Of a stretch of 64,000 nucleotides of DNA, positions 43,701 to 52,161 are shown in pieces. Made by a program: the position numbers and the translations under genes. Position 1 is the first letter of the stretch. Each line of letters starts with the position of its first letter. Below the pieces are notes generated by a model. That model had not been told where the DNA came from and searched no databases. It was given only the letters and a program-made list of their open reading frames with translations. Source of the DNA: Oxalobacter paeniformigenes (GTDB lineage Bacteria > Pseudomonadota > Gammaproteobacteria > Burkholderiales > Burkholderiaceae_D); contig NZ_JAMKYL010000007.1 of the NCBI RefSeq assembly GCF_027158465.1, positions 9,041 through 73,040 on the forward strand. Direction: 5' to 3'.

Positions 43701-44436
43701 CGGTCAACCGGTTCCGGTGAATTTCAATTTGACGGTCGATCTTGGCAACCAGTTTTATCTCAAGGGGAAAGGACTCGATACACGTCTGGAAGGCAAAATA
43801 CAGGCTGTTTCCTCACAAGACAATCGTTTGCGGGTTTTCGGTACGATCAATACAGTCAACGGGACTTACAGCGCATTCGGTCAGAAACTCACGATCGCAA
43901 AGGGTGAAGTGATGTTCGGCGGACCGGTCGAAAATCCGACGCTGAACATTCTGGCAGTCCGGAAATTTCCGCAGACGGAAGATGTGACCGAAGTCGGGGT
44001 GTCGGTCAGAGGGTCTGCGCAGTCTCCGAAAGTCCAGCTGGTATCGACACCGGAAGTCTCGGATACGGAAAAACTGTCCTGGCTGGTATTGGGCGACAGC
44101 GGCGGAGAAAAAGGCGATGACCAGCAACGCGCAATGATCGCGACCGCTGCCGCGGCGCTGCTAAGTACGGAACAGTCGGGCGGTTTGCCTACACGACTGG
44201 CCAGTACCATCGGTTTGGACGATATCGATATTTCTTCGTCGTCCGAACTGGATGAGACGGTCTTGTCATTGACCAAGCGCATTTCGTCCCGTCTGTACCT
44301 GACGTATGAACAGGGACTGACCGGCGCGACCAACCTGATCAAGTTGCGCTATATCATTTCCAGACACCTGTCGCTTGTCGGCCAGACGGGAACCATTACC
44401 GCCGTCGATCTTTTCTATGACTGGCGGTTCGACTGA
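40702..44436 (+). CDS. tamB: Translocation and assembly module TamB (DUF490)
   Basis: A 1244-residue periplasm-spanning protein. One N-terminal membrane anchor (FLIWLLIPLFVLGGFIWLA) is followed by a long series of short beta repeats typical of AsmA-like/TamB bridge proteins. The C-terminal DUF490 domain includes GTINTVNGTYSAFGQKLTIAKG, GGPVENPTLNI and LVLGDSGGEKG, ending in a porin-like YDWRFD. It partners TamA, and the large groove is thought to carry lipid or assist beta-barrel assembly. The one-base overlap with tamA supports coupling. Confidence 0.94.
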   Translation: MRRRFLIWLLIPLFVLGGFIWLASQEWTLQWIAGKVVQAGGGHIEIEGVSGTLVNSLEVEKISFSSPEKDIEIDSLVLVWNPWKLLRGEIDIGRIAAERIAVDMKQSSDEPFVLPDSLAPPLAIRVAQVEAGVVSLAKAGIGISLEQVHFSLVSDEKAWRLDDFGFDSPFGNATIQIELGMAKPHMIDGTIRFENSLNGARADVVLGGSLERLAVGGILDGYGAAGKLDAVVTPFAGFPFESVRLDARGIDPSVIQSSWPQALLDAQVDVAAGGGQTVKGQVSVQNRKAGSIDSNRIPVRFLGGKIGGLIDRITLSDIVLDFGKAGRFDGNGLFSAERTEVMLATTRFDLHEISSVIRQTHVGGNIRFIESEGIQEFRLNLNERAIRLNALVRKKGDDLLLEDMLVRADDSILKMTGRMSLAEGGALALDGQIRRFNFADFGKFPSSDLNADIGIAGTVKPQPDLQVRYAFLPSRLLNQPLSGQGRFRIRGKEIRDADLSLALGANSLKAAGNLGQTDDSLRWELDAPDLKAFGTGWQGTLAGDGELRGVLDNFRLVMHLNGSEFLLMDRFGARKLQADIRFGMAPQDRIAVDVKIDDAKLGSGNWKTIRAQVDGTGRSHTLQAAAQNDMFDLSARASGGFVSGSLWKGELESLENRGRLSFVLVDAVPLTVGADDFSIRDMVLKLPDGRLTVQKFVRKGNVIETSGSAKAVPLAYLLAISPDASGSVHTTLKLGADWSVKTGNSLDGQMHLYRENGDITLMGDNVIQLGLDTLDVQMQLSGNTVNLDARVQSGKAGNIAVSAMTRLTQQDGSWGVTQNSPLQLSVHADMPSLAWIAPLAGQPDIELGGALALAVRGSGTLGNPDLSGTINGKNLAFNWLSMGVSLSKGELAAVLDGNRLQIRKGIIYGPQGNMQIGGAVFLKNGQLQTDLHFETDRLQILSGVDRKLSITGKGQFALDENKLQLNGNWRVNQATIILADSASVTYSKDVIVLGRPEKKAGQPVPVNFNLTVDLGNQFYLKGKGLDTRLEGKIQAVSSQDNRLRVFGTINTVNGTYSAFGQKLTIAKGEVMFGGPVENPTLNILAVRKFPQTEDVTEVGVSVRGSAQSPKVQLVSTPEVSDTEKLSWLVLGDSGGEKGDDQQRAMIATAAAALLSTEQSGGLPTRLASTIGLDDIDISSSSELDETVLSLTKRISSRLYLTYEQGLTGATNLIKLRYIISRHLSLVGQTGTITAVDLFYDWRFD

Positions 44437-44443
44437 TGAGGGC

Positions 44444-45160
44444 TTACTGAAGCGGTGCGATATTCCGGATGGTTTGCAAAAGCTTCAGGCCGCCTTCTTC
44501 ATCGAACAGGATCTGAACCGGATACCAATTGTGGTCTGGCGAAAGCCATACGCGCATTTTCTGTTTTTTTCGGTCGTTTCTTGACAGTTCGACGGTTTTG
44601 ATCGTGCCTAGCGGGGTGGTGAGTTCATCCTTCTTGATGACTTTGAATATCCATGGCTCGATTTTGCTGCTGCCGGCAACCGGAAAAGTCAGCGTCGTGC
44701 CCGGGACGATACGGTCAGGATCGGCTTTTGCGACAGCAGCCAGTTGCCAGACGATGCTGGCACGGTCCTGTACGGTTTCATTCAGCGGTGCCGTTTTGTC
44801 GGCGCGGAAAGTGACCGTATGGTTGACGTAATCGAAAAGCGTAGTCGTTTGAGTCTTGCGGAGCCGTTTTTCGGTATATTTTTCCGGTACCAGTCCCTGT
44901 GCATCAACTCGTCCGGTGCTGTCGGCTTCCAGAATCTTGCCGAAGAGCGATACCTTTGCCTCGTTTCGGATCGAATAGTTTTTCGCTGAAGCTTTCCATT
45001 GGATGGATGAGTTGCCGTTCAATGCCAGCCCGTTATATTCGGCTTTTACCGAGTACGACAGATCGGCGGATGGCGGGATATCGGCGGCAGTACCGGCACA
45101 AGCCCATGCAGAAATGACAAACAACGTCATCAAGGCCATAACATAGCGTATCTTTTTCAT
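44444..45160 (-). CDS. DUF3108 periplasmic protein
   Basis: A 238-residue exported protein. The signal peptide KKIRYVMALMTLFVISAWACAGTAA precedes a beta-rich domain with YSVKAEYNGLALNGNSSIQW, LVPEKYTEKR and the C-terminal KMRVWLSPDHNWYPVQILFDE of DUF3108. Function unknown. ATG 45160 starts the signal peptide; ATG 45181 would add seven residues. It converges on tamB with a 7-base gap. A perfect hairpin lies in its leader. Confidence 0.85.
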   Translation of the reverse strand: MKKIRYVMALMTLFVISAWACAGTAADIPPSADLSYSVKAEYNGLALNGNSSIQWKASAKNYSIRNEAKVSLFGKILEADSTGRVDAQGLVPEKYTEKRLRKTQTTTLFDYVNHTVTFRADKTAPLNETVQDRASIVWQLAAVAKADPDRIVPGTTLTFPVAGSSKIEPWIFKVIKKDELTTPLGTIKTVELSRNDRKKQKMRVWLSPDHNWYPVQILFDEEGGLKLLQTIRNIAPLQ

Positions 45161-45196
45161 TTCGTAGTTCCCGATCGGCATGTAATAATGAACAAT

Positions 45197-45225
45197 TACC
45201 GGCAGGTCATGCCATCCTGCCGGTA
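45197..45225. other. Perfect 10-bp inverted repeat upstream of the DUF3108 gene
   Basis: TACCGGCAGG (45197-45206) and CCTGCCGGTA (45216-45225) are separated by 9 bases. Neither strand gives a T tract. It could be a 5' leader hairpin of the DUF3108 gene or an operator between the divergent DUF3108 and rfaE2 genes. Confidence 0.5.
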
Positions 45226-45360
45226 GCTGATACCCGAGAACAAAACAGGAAACAGTGACAGCTTATCATGCCGGGTACGGCCGGCATGGCATTTCCGCCG
45301 TTCTTGCGGGATTTTTTCTGCCGATGGTTGCAAGGCATGACAGATTTTCAGGATATCCGG

Positions 45361-45840
45361 ATGGCTTCTTTTTACGAAAAAATATGTGATCGTTCCTCGA
45401 TCGTGTCGAAAGTTGCCGGTTTGCCAAAACCGGTCGTGTTGACGAACGGTGTGTTCGACATTTTGCATCGCGGACATGTGACTTATCTGGAACAGGCGCG
45501 AGCCCTTGGCGCTTCGCTTGTGGTGGCCGTTAATACCGATGACTCAGTCAGGCGGCTCGGCAAGGGTGACGATCGTCCGGTCAATACCTGCGAAGACAGG
45601 ATGGCGGTTCTTGCAGCACTGGAATCGGTCAGTGCGGTCGTGCCGTTCGGCGAAGATACGGCGCAGGCGATTGTTCGGGAATGCAGGCCGGATATTTATG
45701 TCAAGGGCGGTGATTACGACATGCATGTCATTCCGGAAGGGCGCGAGGTGCTTTCGTATGGCGGACAGGTCAGGGCGATTGACTTCCAGTACGATCGTTC
45801 GACGACCGCATTGCTGGAAAAAGTCAGACGCTCAAAATAA
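45361..45840 (+). CDS. rfaE2: D-glycero-beta-D-manno-heptose 1-phosphate adenylyltransferase
   Basis: A 159-residue nucleotidyltransferase making ADP-heptose for the LPS inner core. It is equivalent to the C-terminal half of E. coli HldE; the kinase half would be separate. It has the HxGH motif in TNGVFDILHRGHVTYLEQAR, VAVNTDDSVRRLGKG, the basic YVKGGDYD, and YDRSTTALLEKVR. ATG 45361 matches the family N-terminus; ATG 45337 and 45268 are in frame. Its stop overlaps the converging ttcA stop by 9 bases. Confidence 0.92.
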   Translation: MASFYEKICDRSSIVSKVAGLPKPVVLTNGVFDILHRGHVTYLEQARALGASLVVAVNTDDSVRRLGKGDDRPVNTCEDRMAVLAALESVSAVVPFGEDTAQAIVRECRPDIYVKGGDYDMHVIPEGREVLSYGGQVRAIDFQYDRSTTALLEKVRRSK

Positions 45841-46665
45841 ATCCGGTTCTTCCGTCCCGGCGGAGTCTGCCGCCAGTGTGCCGAAGTCGTAAAGATCACG
45901 ATCCATCAGGTGTGACGGTACGACGGTGGACAGTGACGAAAAAATGTTTTCGATCCGGCCTGGATAGCGTTTTTCCCATTCACGCAGCATCATCTTGATA
46001 TGGCGGCGTTGCTGGTTTTCTTTCGCGCCGCACAGGTTTTCCGGAAAGACCGGATAGTCGCGCAATGCGGCAAAACGTTCGATATCGGCTTCTCGCACAT
46101 AGGTCAGCGGACGGATGACGATATGGCGACCGTCACCGGTTTTCAGTTTCGGTGGCATGCCCTTGAGTTTGGAACCGAAAAACAGATTCAGAAAGAATGT
46201 TTCCAGTACATCGTCGCGATGGTGTCCCAGCGCGATCTTGGTTGCCCCCAGCTCTCCTGCGACGCGGTAAAGAATGCCGCGCCGCAATCTGGAACAGAGG
46301 GAACAGACCGGCTTGTTTTCGGGAATCAGTCGTTCGATGATGCTGTAGGTATCCTGCGATTCGATATGGAACGGTACGTTGCGTTCCCTGAGATAGGCAG
46401 GCAGGATATCTTTGGGAAATCCGGGAAAATGCTGGTCCAGATTGACGGCGACGATATCGAAATGAACCGGCGCACGGGCCCGCAGCCCCAGCAGGATATC
46501 GAGCAGTGCGAAACTGTCCTTGCCACCGGACATGCAGACCATGACCTTGTCCTGATCCTCGATCAGGTTGAAATCACCGATGGCTTTGCCGACCTGTCGG
46601 TACAAGCGCTTTACCAGTTTGTTGTTTTCAAAGCCGGTTTTGTAAAACTGTTTGCGCGTAACCAT
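45832..46665 (-). CDS. ttcA: tRNA 2-thiocytidine biosynthesis protein TtcA
   Basis: A 277-residue PP-loop enzyme that thiolates C32 of tRNA. The PP-loop is VCMSGGKDSFALLD, the Fe-S cysteines are in CSLCSRLRRG plus a third in ENLCGAKENQQR, and ALGHHRDDVLETF is characteristic. ATG 46665 lies 17 bases downstream of the folB stop; a longer frame would run back into folB. It is the last gene of a minus-strand SDR-folB-ttcA cluster. Confidence 0.95.
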   Translation of the reverse strand: MVTRKQFYKTGFENNKLVKRLYRQVGKAIGDFNLIEDQDKVMVCMSGGKDSFALLDILLGLRARAPVHFDIVAVNLDQHFPGFPKDILPAYLRERNVPFHIESQDTYSIIERLIPENKPVCSLCSRLRRGILYRVAGELGATKIALGHHRDDVLETFFLNLFFGSKLKGMPPKLKTGDGRHIVIRPLTYVREADIERFAALRDYPVFPENLCGAKENQQRRHIKMMLREWEKRYPGRIENIFSSLSTVVPSHLMDRDLYDFGTLAADSAGTEEPDLF

Positions 46666-46682
46666 GTCGAACCGGTGCCTGT

Positions 46683-47078
46683 TCAGAGATCTTCGCGGAA
46701 ACGGAAGATTTCGACGCCGATGCTTTCGCAATCTTCATATACATCGGGTTTTTCCGTGGACACACGCACGGCCATGACATGCGGGTTGGCAAGCAGCATG
46801 CGTGCGACATCATCGCATAATGTCTCCTGGAGATTGATATGGCCTTTCGATGTCCGTTCGGCCAGGGTATCCCGAATGAAGGAATAATCGACCACTTCGG
46901 AGAGCTGGTCATTGACAGGTGTCGAGAGGGCCAGGGGAATATACAGGTCCACATTCACCAGCAGGCGCTGGGCGCGTTTTTTTTCGAAATCGTGGACACC
47001 GATCCGGACCGGTACCTCGTAATTGCGCAAAAAAAGTCTGCGGCAATTGATCAGTTTGGGATGAAGAAGTGTATGCAT
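46683..47078 (-). CDS. folB: Dihydroneopterin aldolase
   Basis: A 131-residue tunnel-fold enzyme that cleaves dihydroneopterin to hydroxymethyl-dihydropterin and glycolaldehyde in folate synthesis. It has RNYEVPVRIGVHDFEKKRAQRLLVN at residues 18-42, VVDYSFIRDTL near 70, NLQETLCDDVARMLL with the active-site Glu, and VRVSTEKPDV near 110. It begins 4 bases after the upstream SDR gene ends, so they are co-transcribed. Confidence 0.93.
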   Translation of the reverse strand: MHTLLHPKLINCRRLFLRNYEVPVRIGVHDFEKKRAQRLLVNVDLYIPLALSTPVNDQLSEVVDYSFIRDTLAERTSKGHINLQETLCDDVARMLLANPHVMAVRVSTEKPDVYEDCESIGVEIFRFREDL

Positions 47079-47082
47079 GGTA

Positions 47083-47871
47083 TTACGAGTTGTTTTGAGC
47101 GCTCATTTTTGCGATGAACATGACATCCTGCGATAACGGGATCAGGTGTTGCCCGCCGTCGACCATGATGGTCGTGCCGGTAATGGCCGGAGAATCGGCG
47201 ACGAAACAGACGGCCGAAGCGATGTCCTCGGGGGTGCTGGAACGTCCCAGCGGTGTGTTTTTGTGTGCGATCTGGAAATCCTGTTCGGTCTGTTCACCCG
47301 AGACGAGGGTAATGCCGGGTGCGATGCCTACGACACGCAGCTTCGGTGCCAGTTCCTGTGCCAGCAGGGTGGTGGCGGTATTCAGTGCGGCTTTCGACAG
47401 GGTATAGGACAGAAAACTCGGGTTGAGATTGTCCAGTTTCTGGTCCAGCAGATTGATGACGACCGATTGTTCACCTTCAGGTGTCATGGCGTACAGTGCA
47501 CGGGATAGCAATACCGGTGCCGTCAGGTTCGTGCGCATGTGAAAATCCAGCGAATGCGCCGAAAAGTCAGTTACGCTGTCGTGCTCGAATACCGAAGCAT
47601 TGTTGACGAGACACGATGGCGTTCCCAGAGCTTGCTGAACCCGTGTCATGAGGGTATTGACGGCATCTTCATCGGTCAGATCGCAACGCAGCGCGACGGA
47701 ACGGCGTCCCAGATTCCGGATGTCCTGGACCGTTCGCATCGCATCCTGTTCGGAGAAACGGTAATGCACGGCGACATCCCAGCCATGTTCGGCAAGGAAC
47801 AGGGCGATAACGCGGCCGATACGTCTGGCGGCGCCGGTGACCACTGCGATTTTGGATGGCTGAGGGGACAT
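47083..47871 (-). CDS. Short-chain dehydrogenase, pteridine reductase-like
   Basis: A 262-residue SDR with the TGAARRIGR nucleotide-binding motif (the RIG form is typical of pteridine reductases and FolM), LVNNASVF, and the active-site order Asp-x-Tyr-x3-Lys in NLLDQ...SYTLSKAAL. The arginine after TGAA favours NADPH. Linkage to folB supports dihydropterin or dihydrofolate reduction; this is inferred. ATG 47871 was chosen because residues before it look unlike the family; ATG 47922 is also possible. Confidence 0.85.
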   Translation of the reverse strand: MSPQPSKIAVVTGAARRIGRVIALFLAEHGWDVAVHYRFSEQDAMRTVQDIRNLGRRSVALRCDLTDEDAVNTLMTRVQQALGTPSCLVNNASVFEHDSVTDFSAHSLDFHMRTNLTAPVLLSRALYAMTPEGEQSVVINLLDQKLDNLNPSFLSYTLSKAALNTATTLLAQELAPKLRVVGIAPGITLVSGEQTEQDFQIAHKNTPLGRSSTPEDIASAVCFVADSPAITGTTIMVDGGQHLIPLSQDVMFIAKMSAQNNS

Positions 47872-48029
47872 GGATGGAAAGTCGTTTTGCCGGATGAAAA
47901 ACGAAATTGTACGCGAAGCCACAGGGTTTGCGGCAGGGATCGTGTCATCCTGTGCGGTAAATGGCGATCTTTCGATGGTTTGGCGCTAGACTTGACGTCA
48001 GGAATGATCGACAGGAAAGATTGCCGTAT

Positions 48030-49178
48030 ATGACAAATGTACAAGTGCCACCGGAAGCAATCGTTTCATCCGACAGACTGAAACGGAAAATTATCCGGGA
48101 GATTATGTCGCAGGAGGGATGGATATCGTTTGCACGCTACATGGAGTGTGTTTTGTATGAACCGTTACTGGGCTATTACAGCGGCGGGTCAGTCAAACTC
48201 GGTCGTGACGGGGACTTCGTGACGGCACCTGAAATCAGCACCCTGTACGGCAGGACCATGGCACAAGCCATATTGCCGTTACTGGAACAGACAGGCATGC
48301 GGATACTGGAATTCGGAGCGGGGTCCGGCAAGCTGGCGCGTGACATCATGGATGAACTGGCCGATGCCGGCAGACCGCCGGTACAGTACAGCATACTGGA
48401 GCTTTCCGGGGAGTTGCGTCAGCGTCAGCAACAGACGCTGGCGGGATATGAGATGGTACGCTGGCTGACAGAGTTGCCGGAATGTTTCGATGGTGTGATG
48501 ATCGCCAATGAAGTGCTCGATGCCATGCCGGTAGAGCTCGTTGTCAGGCGGGACGGCAGTTGGCATGAATTGGGTGTGGGATATGAAGACGGGGAACTGG
48601 TAATGCGCGAGCGGACGGCAGGTGATGTGCTTTTGGATGCCATCGCATGCCGGATTCCCGATGCGGACAGGCTGCCGGAAGGATATGTCACGGAAATCCA
48701 CACGCGTGCATACGGATTTGTCAGGACACTGGCCGATATGCTGGTATCGGGAAAAGCCGGTGTGGCGGTATTGTCTGATTACGGGTTTCCTGCGCATGAG
48801 TATTACCATCCCGACAGAATCCGTGGAACGCTGATGTGTCATTACCAGCATCAGGCGCATACCGATCCGTTTTATCTTCCGGGATTGCAGGATGTGACGG
48901 CGCATGTCGATTTTACGGCCGTTGCACGTGAGGCGGAAACGGGCGGAGCGGATGTGCTGTGCTATGCGAATCAGGCGGCTTTCCTGATCGGAGCGGGACT
49001 GATCGAAAGACTGGAAAAAGAGGTAAGAGACAATACCGGCGATCCCGTACGGTTACGGGCAGTCCAGACCTTGCTGTCGTCGGCCGAGATGGGCGAGCTG
49101 TTCAAGGTCATGGTATTGGGACACCATGTCGAACCGCCCGCATTCATGTCGGCGATCGACAGAAGCGGGCGGCTGTAA
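48030..49178 (+). CDS. SAM-dependent methyltransferase, MidA/NDUFAF7 (DUF185) family
   Basis: A 382-residue protein with REIMSQEGWISFARYMECVLYEP at residues 20-42 and GYYSGGSVKLGRDGDFVTAPEIS at 45-67, the SAM-binding RILEFGAGSGKLARDI near 90, and IANEVLDAMPVE. In mitochondria the homologue NDUFAF7 dimethylates an arginine of complex I; the bacterial substrate is not settled. ATG 48030 fits the family start. It is divergent from the SDR-folB-ttcA cluster. Confidence 0.88.
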   Translation: MTNVQVPPEAIVSSDRLKRKIIREIMSQEGWISFARYMECVLYEPLLGYYSGGSVKLGRDGDFVTAPEISTLYGRTMAQAILPLLEQTGMRILEFGAGSGKLARDIMDELADAGRPPVQYSILELSGELRQRQQQTLAGYEMVRWLTELPECFDGVMIANEVLDAMPVELVVRRDGSWHELGVGYEDGELVMRERTAGDVLLDAIACRIPDADRLPEGYVTEIHTRAYGFVRTLADMLVSGKAGVAVLSDYGFPAHEYYHPDRIRGTLMCHYQHQAHTDPFYLPGLQDVTAHVDFTAVAREAETGGADVLCYANQAAFLIGAGLIERLEKEVRDNTGDPVRLRAVQTLLSSAEMGELFKVMVLGHHVEPPAFMSAIDRSGRL

Positions 49179-49200
49179 ACCGTGGAAAGGGGACAAGACC

Positions 49201-49806
49201 TTATTTGCCGGAAGACTGCGCAGTCGCCATCTTTGCCGTCAGATCTTTTCTCTGGATCGGCTCGGACCACGTAAAGTCGGTTTTGACCTTGTCGCGGCGC
49301 ATATCCATGTTCCATCCGCCACGGCCGGAAGACGTTTCGGCCCATCCGGAGAGACTGACCGACAGGGGAATCCGGATTGTGGACATTTTTTTGTCATCCA
49401 GTTGCATATAGGTACGGATGGCGATCTGTTCCATGATTTTCTGCGCCGGCGGAGAGCAGTTGTCACGGATATAGGCACGTGCATTCGGATTCTGCAGAAC
49501 TTTTTGCCAGTCGGTTTCGCCGGGGACGGTGTTGTACAAGCCTTTCATGAACTTGTAGGCGCCGGCTTCGCCTTCACGGAAACGGAGCGTGAAGTCGTAC
49601 TGGGCGACATATGTCCAGATACCCGGCAGGGAATCGGTCTTTTCATAAGAGCCGACCTTGATCCACTTGCATTGGTAGGCATCCGACAGCATATCGACCA
49701 TATCTTCGTCATTCGGGCGTGCGCAACCGGTCAGAATGGATACGGCCGGTGCGATGAGCAGGCACAAAAGAAACAGTTTGTATTTTTTTAAAGCGTTGAA
49801 AATCAT
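49201..49806 (-). CDS. Predicted lipoprotein of unknown function
   Basis: A 201-residue protein with signal peptide KYKLFLLCLLIAPAVSILTGC and a clear lipobox (LTGC, Cys28), so it should be lipid-anchored. The mature part has no family I recognise; it contains DMVDMLSDAYQCKWIKVG, a cysteine near residue 117 (RDNCSPPAQ) and SVSLSGWAETSSG. Tail-to-tail with the MidA-type gene (22-base gap). Confidence 0.8.
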   Translation of the reverse strand: MIFNALKKYKLFLLCLLIAPAVSILTGCARPNDEDMVDMLSDAYQCKWIKVGSYEKTDSLPGIWTYVAQYDFTLRFREGEAGAYKFMKGLYNTVPGETDWQKVLQNPNARAYIRDNCSPPAQKIMEQIAIRTYMQLDDKKMSTIRIPLSVSLSGWAETSSGRGGWNMDMRRDKVKTDFTWSEPIQRKDLTAKMATAQSSGK

Positions 49807-49927
49807 TCGATCAGTCCATAGTCAGTAATACAACCGATCCGTCATTGTACTGAAAAAGTGCCCATAAAACGAACATGAGTTTTCGTACCTTACGGGCACC
49901 GTACGGTACAGCGACGACAGGCCGGTA

Positions 49928-50329
49928 TCATGCACCCCAGTAAATATCCTTTTTCTTTTTGTTTGCGGCCTTGAGCAGTTGCAAAAACGGATAGGAGCGA
50001 GCAGAGAAACTCACCGGCGGTTCCGGTTTCGGTTGTTTCGGTTTCTTTTCCTTGTAGGGATCATCGTCCTTGTCGTCGCCTTCTTCCTGTTCGCGTTCCC
50101 GACGTTCCTGTTCTTCTTTTTCCTGCCGTTCCCTTTCGGCTTTTTCTTCCGCCTCGATCTGTTTTCTGCGAGCGATTTCTTTTTCAAGTGTGGCGATAGC
50201 GGCTTCGGTCTCATCCGAAGTAATGATGCCTTTTTCGGTTTCTTTTCCGAAAAGGTCAAGAATTTGCTTGGCGTTTTCCTCGAACATCATGATGTCCGCG
50301 CCAGCTTTCGATTTGAATATAACAAGCAT
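49928..50329 (-). CDS. DUF1840 domain-containing protein
   Basis: A 133-residue protein. Residues 1-60 match DUF1840 (LVIFKSKAGADIMMFEENAKQ, then GIITSDETEAAIATLEKEIAR). A highly charged Glu/Lys/Arg coiled-coil segment (about 55-90) and a proline-rich KPKQPKPEPPVSF tail follow. Common in betaproteobacteria, function unknown. It lies 42 bases after comM on the same strand and may belong to that operon. Confidence 0.85.
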   Translation of the reverse strand: MLVIFKSKAGADIMMFEENAKQILDLFGKETEKGIITSDETEAAIATLEKEIARRKQIEAEEKAERERQEKEEQERREREQEEGDDKDDDPYKEKKPKQPKPEPPVSFSARSYPFLQLLKAANKKKKDIYWGA

Positions 50330-50371
50330 GTTTTTCTCCCGAATAAATATGACAGGCTGAAAATTCCGGAA

Positions 50372-51892
50372 TCACATCTCTTTCAGCGCCCGCCTGTACT
50401 GGATCGCCTCGGCGATATGTTCAGGCAGAATCATTGCCGTGCCTGCCAGATCCGCGATGGTTCTGGCGATTTTCAGAACGCGGTGGTATGCACGCGCAGA
50501 CCACATGAAACGCGACATGGCCGACTTGAGTAACTGTTCCCCGGTTTTCTCCGGTACACAGAACATATCGATTTCACTCACGGTGAGCAAATGGTTGGGT
50601 TTGCCTTGCCGCTTTATCTGCAAGTCGAAAGCGCGGGCGACACGTGCTGCAATCGCAGCGGATGATTCTCCGTCAGACTGTTTTAACAGTTCTTCCTGTC
50701 CAGGCGCATTGATCTGTATCTGGATATCGATACGATCAAGCAGTGGTCCCGATATTTTTCGCTGGTAACGTGCAATGGCATCCGGGGTGCACTGGCATTT
50801 TCCGGAAGGATGGCCATGGTAACCACACGGACAGGGATTCATGGCGGCAATCAGCTGGAAGCGAGCCGGGAAATCAGCCTGTCGTGCTGCACGCGAAATC
50901 ACGATATGTCCCGATTCAAGCGGTTCGCGCAAGACCTCAAGGACATGGCGGTCGAATTCCGGCAATTCGTCAAGAAACAGGACACCCTGATGTGCGAGCG
51001 ATACCTCGCCGGGACGTGGTATGCTGCCGCCACCGATAAGCGCGACGGCAGATGCCGTGTGATGCGGCGCACGGAAGGGACGGATCTTCCATTGTAACGG
51101 ACTGAACGTGCCGCAGATGGAACTGACAGCTGCCGACTCCATGGCTTCCTCTTCCGTCATGGGCGGCAATATGCCGACAAGACGGGATGCCAGCATCGTT
51201 TTGCCTGTACCGGGCGGACCGCTCATCAGGACACTGTGGCGACCGGCTGCAGCGATTTCCAGCGCTCTTTTGGCTTGTTGCTGGCCTTTGACTTCGCTGA
51301 AATCGGGATATTGCGGCATGTGAGTGACGGCTGTTTCGGAAAAAGGATGCAGAACCGGTTGTGCCTGATCAGAATTGAGGTGGGCGCAGACATCAAGCAA
51401 TGTGTCGGCCGGCAATACCGAAAGGCCGGAGACAAGTGCGGCTTCCGGGGCATTGTCGCGCGGTATGATGAAAGCATGGTCAGGTGCGTCGGAGTATGAC
51501 TGCCGGATGGCGCACGCCATGGCCAGCGCACCGCGGACAGGACGCAATTCTCCGGAGAGGGACAATTCACCGGCGAAAGTGCAGGCGGTGAGCCTGTCCT
51601 GACGGATTTGTCCGGATGCCGCCAGAATGCCCAGCGCGATGGGCAGGTCGAAACGGCCGGATTCCTTGGGCAAGTCCGCAGGTGCCAGATTGACAGTGAT
51701 GCGTCTGGCGGGAAAGTCGAAATGGGTGTTTTGCAGTGCGGCTCTGACCCTGTCGCGTGCTTCCTTGACTTCGGTTTCAGGCAAGCCGACGATAGTGAAA
51801 GCCGGCAAGCCATTGGCGATATGGACTTCCACCGTGACTTCCGGCGCATTCATTCCGGCAAGGGAGCGGCTTTTGAGAAGGGCAAGGGTCAT
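50372..51892 (-). CDS. comM: Mg-chelatase-like AAA ATPase, YifB/ComM family
   Basis: A 506-residue protein. The N-terminal ChlI-like Lon-protease-fold domain has LPAFTIVGLPETEVKEARDR and ITVNLAPADLPKESGRFDLP. The AAA core has Walker A MSGPPGTGKTMLA and Walker B VLFLDELPEF, and the C-terminus has AMNPCPCGYHGHPSGKC...DRIDIQIQ. ComM is a hexameric helicase for branch migration during natural transformation. The start overlaps the ubiK stop by 4 bases (ATGA), indicating translational coupling. Confidence 0.94.
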   Translation of the reverse strand: MTLALLKSRSLAGMNAPEVTVEVHIANGLPAFTIVGLPETEVKEARDRVRAALQNTHFDFPARRITVNLAPADLPKESGRFDLPIALGILAASGQIRQDRLTACTFAGELSLSGELRPVRGALAMACAIRQSYSDAPDHAFIIPRDNAPEAALVSGLSVLPADTLLDVCAHLNSDQAQPVLHPFSETAVTHMPQYPDFSEVKGQQQAKRALEIAAAGRHSVLMSGPPGTGKTMLASRLVGILPPMTEEEAMESAAVSSICGTFSPLQWKIRPFRAPHHTASAVALIGGGSIPRPGEVSLAHQGVLFLDELPEFDRHVLEVLREPLESGHIVISRAARQADFPARFQLIAAMNPCPCGYHGHPSGKCQCTPDAIARYQRKISGPLLDRIDIQIQINAPGQEELLKQSDGESSAAIAARVARAFDLQIKRQGKPNHLLTVSEIDMFCVPEKTGEQLLKSAMSRFMWSARAYHRVLKIARTIADLAGTAMILPEHIAEAIQYRRALKEM

Positions 51893-52161
51893 TTTCCGTC
51901 GTCGGGATGGGATGGATGGTTTTCCATGTGCCGCAGCTTGTGTTCAAGTTCCGAGATGCGGGCTTCAAGGGAAAGAATCTTGTTTTCCAGCCGTGAAATG
52001 AGCAATTTCTGGACTTCATAATCTTCCGCTGTCACGACATCCAGTCGGGAAACGGCCTGTGTCAGGACGGCCCGGATATTGCGTTCGATGTCTTTTGCGG
52101 GAGATGCGGACATGAGTTGTCCCAGTTTGGCCTGCAGATCGTCCAGTAATTTCTTGCTCAT
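51889..52161 (-). CDS. ubiK: Ubiquinone biosynthesis accessory factor UbiK (BMFP/YqiC)
   Basis: A 90-residue protein beginning MSKKLLDDLQAKLGQLM, with the EVQKLLISRLENKILSLEARISELE coiled coil of the membrane-fusogenic BMFP family (residues 50-75). It is thought to help assemble the Ubi enzyme complex on lipid with UbiJ. ATG 52161 has GGAAA upstream and fits the family; a frame to 52221 is open but unlike it. It overlaps comM by 4 bases. Confidence 0.9.
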   Translation of the reverse strand: MSKKLLDDLQAKLGQLMSASPAKDIERNIRAVLTQAVSRLDVVTAEDYEVQKLLISRLENKILSLEARISELEHKLRHMENHPSHPDDGK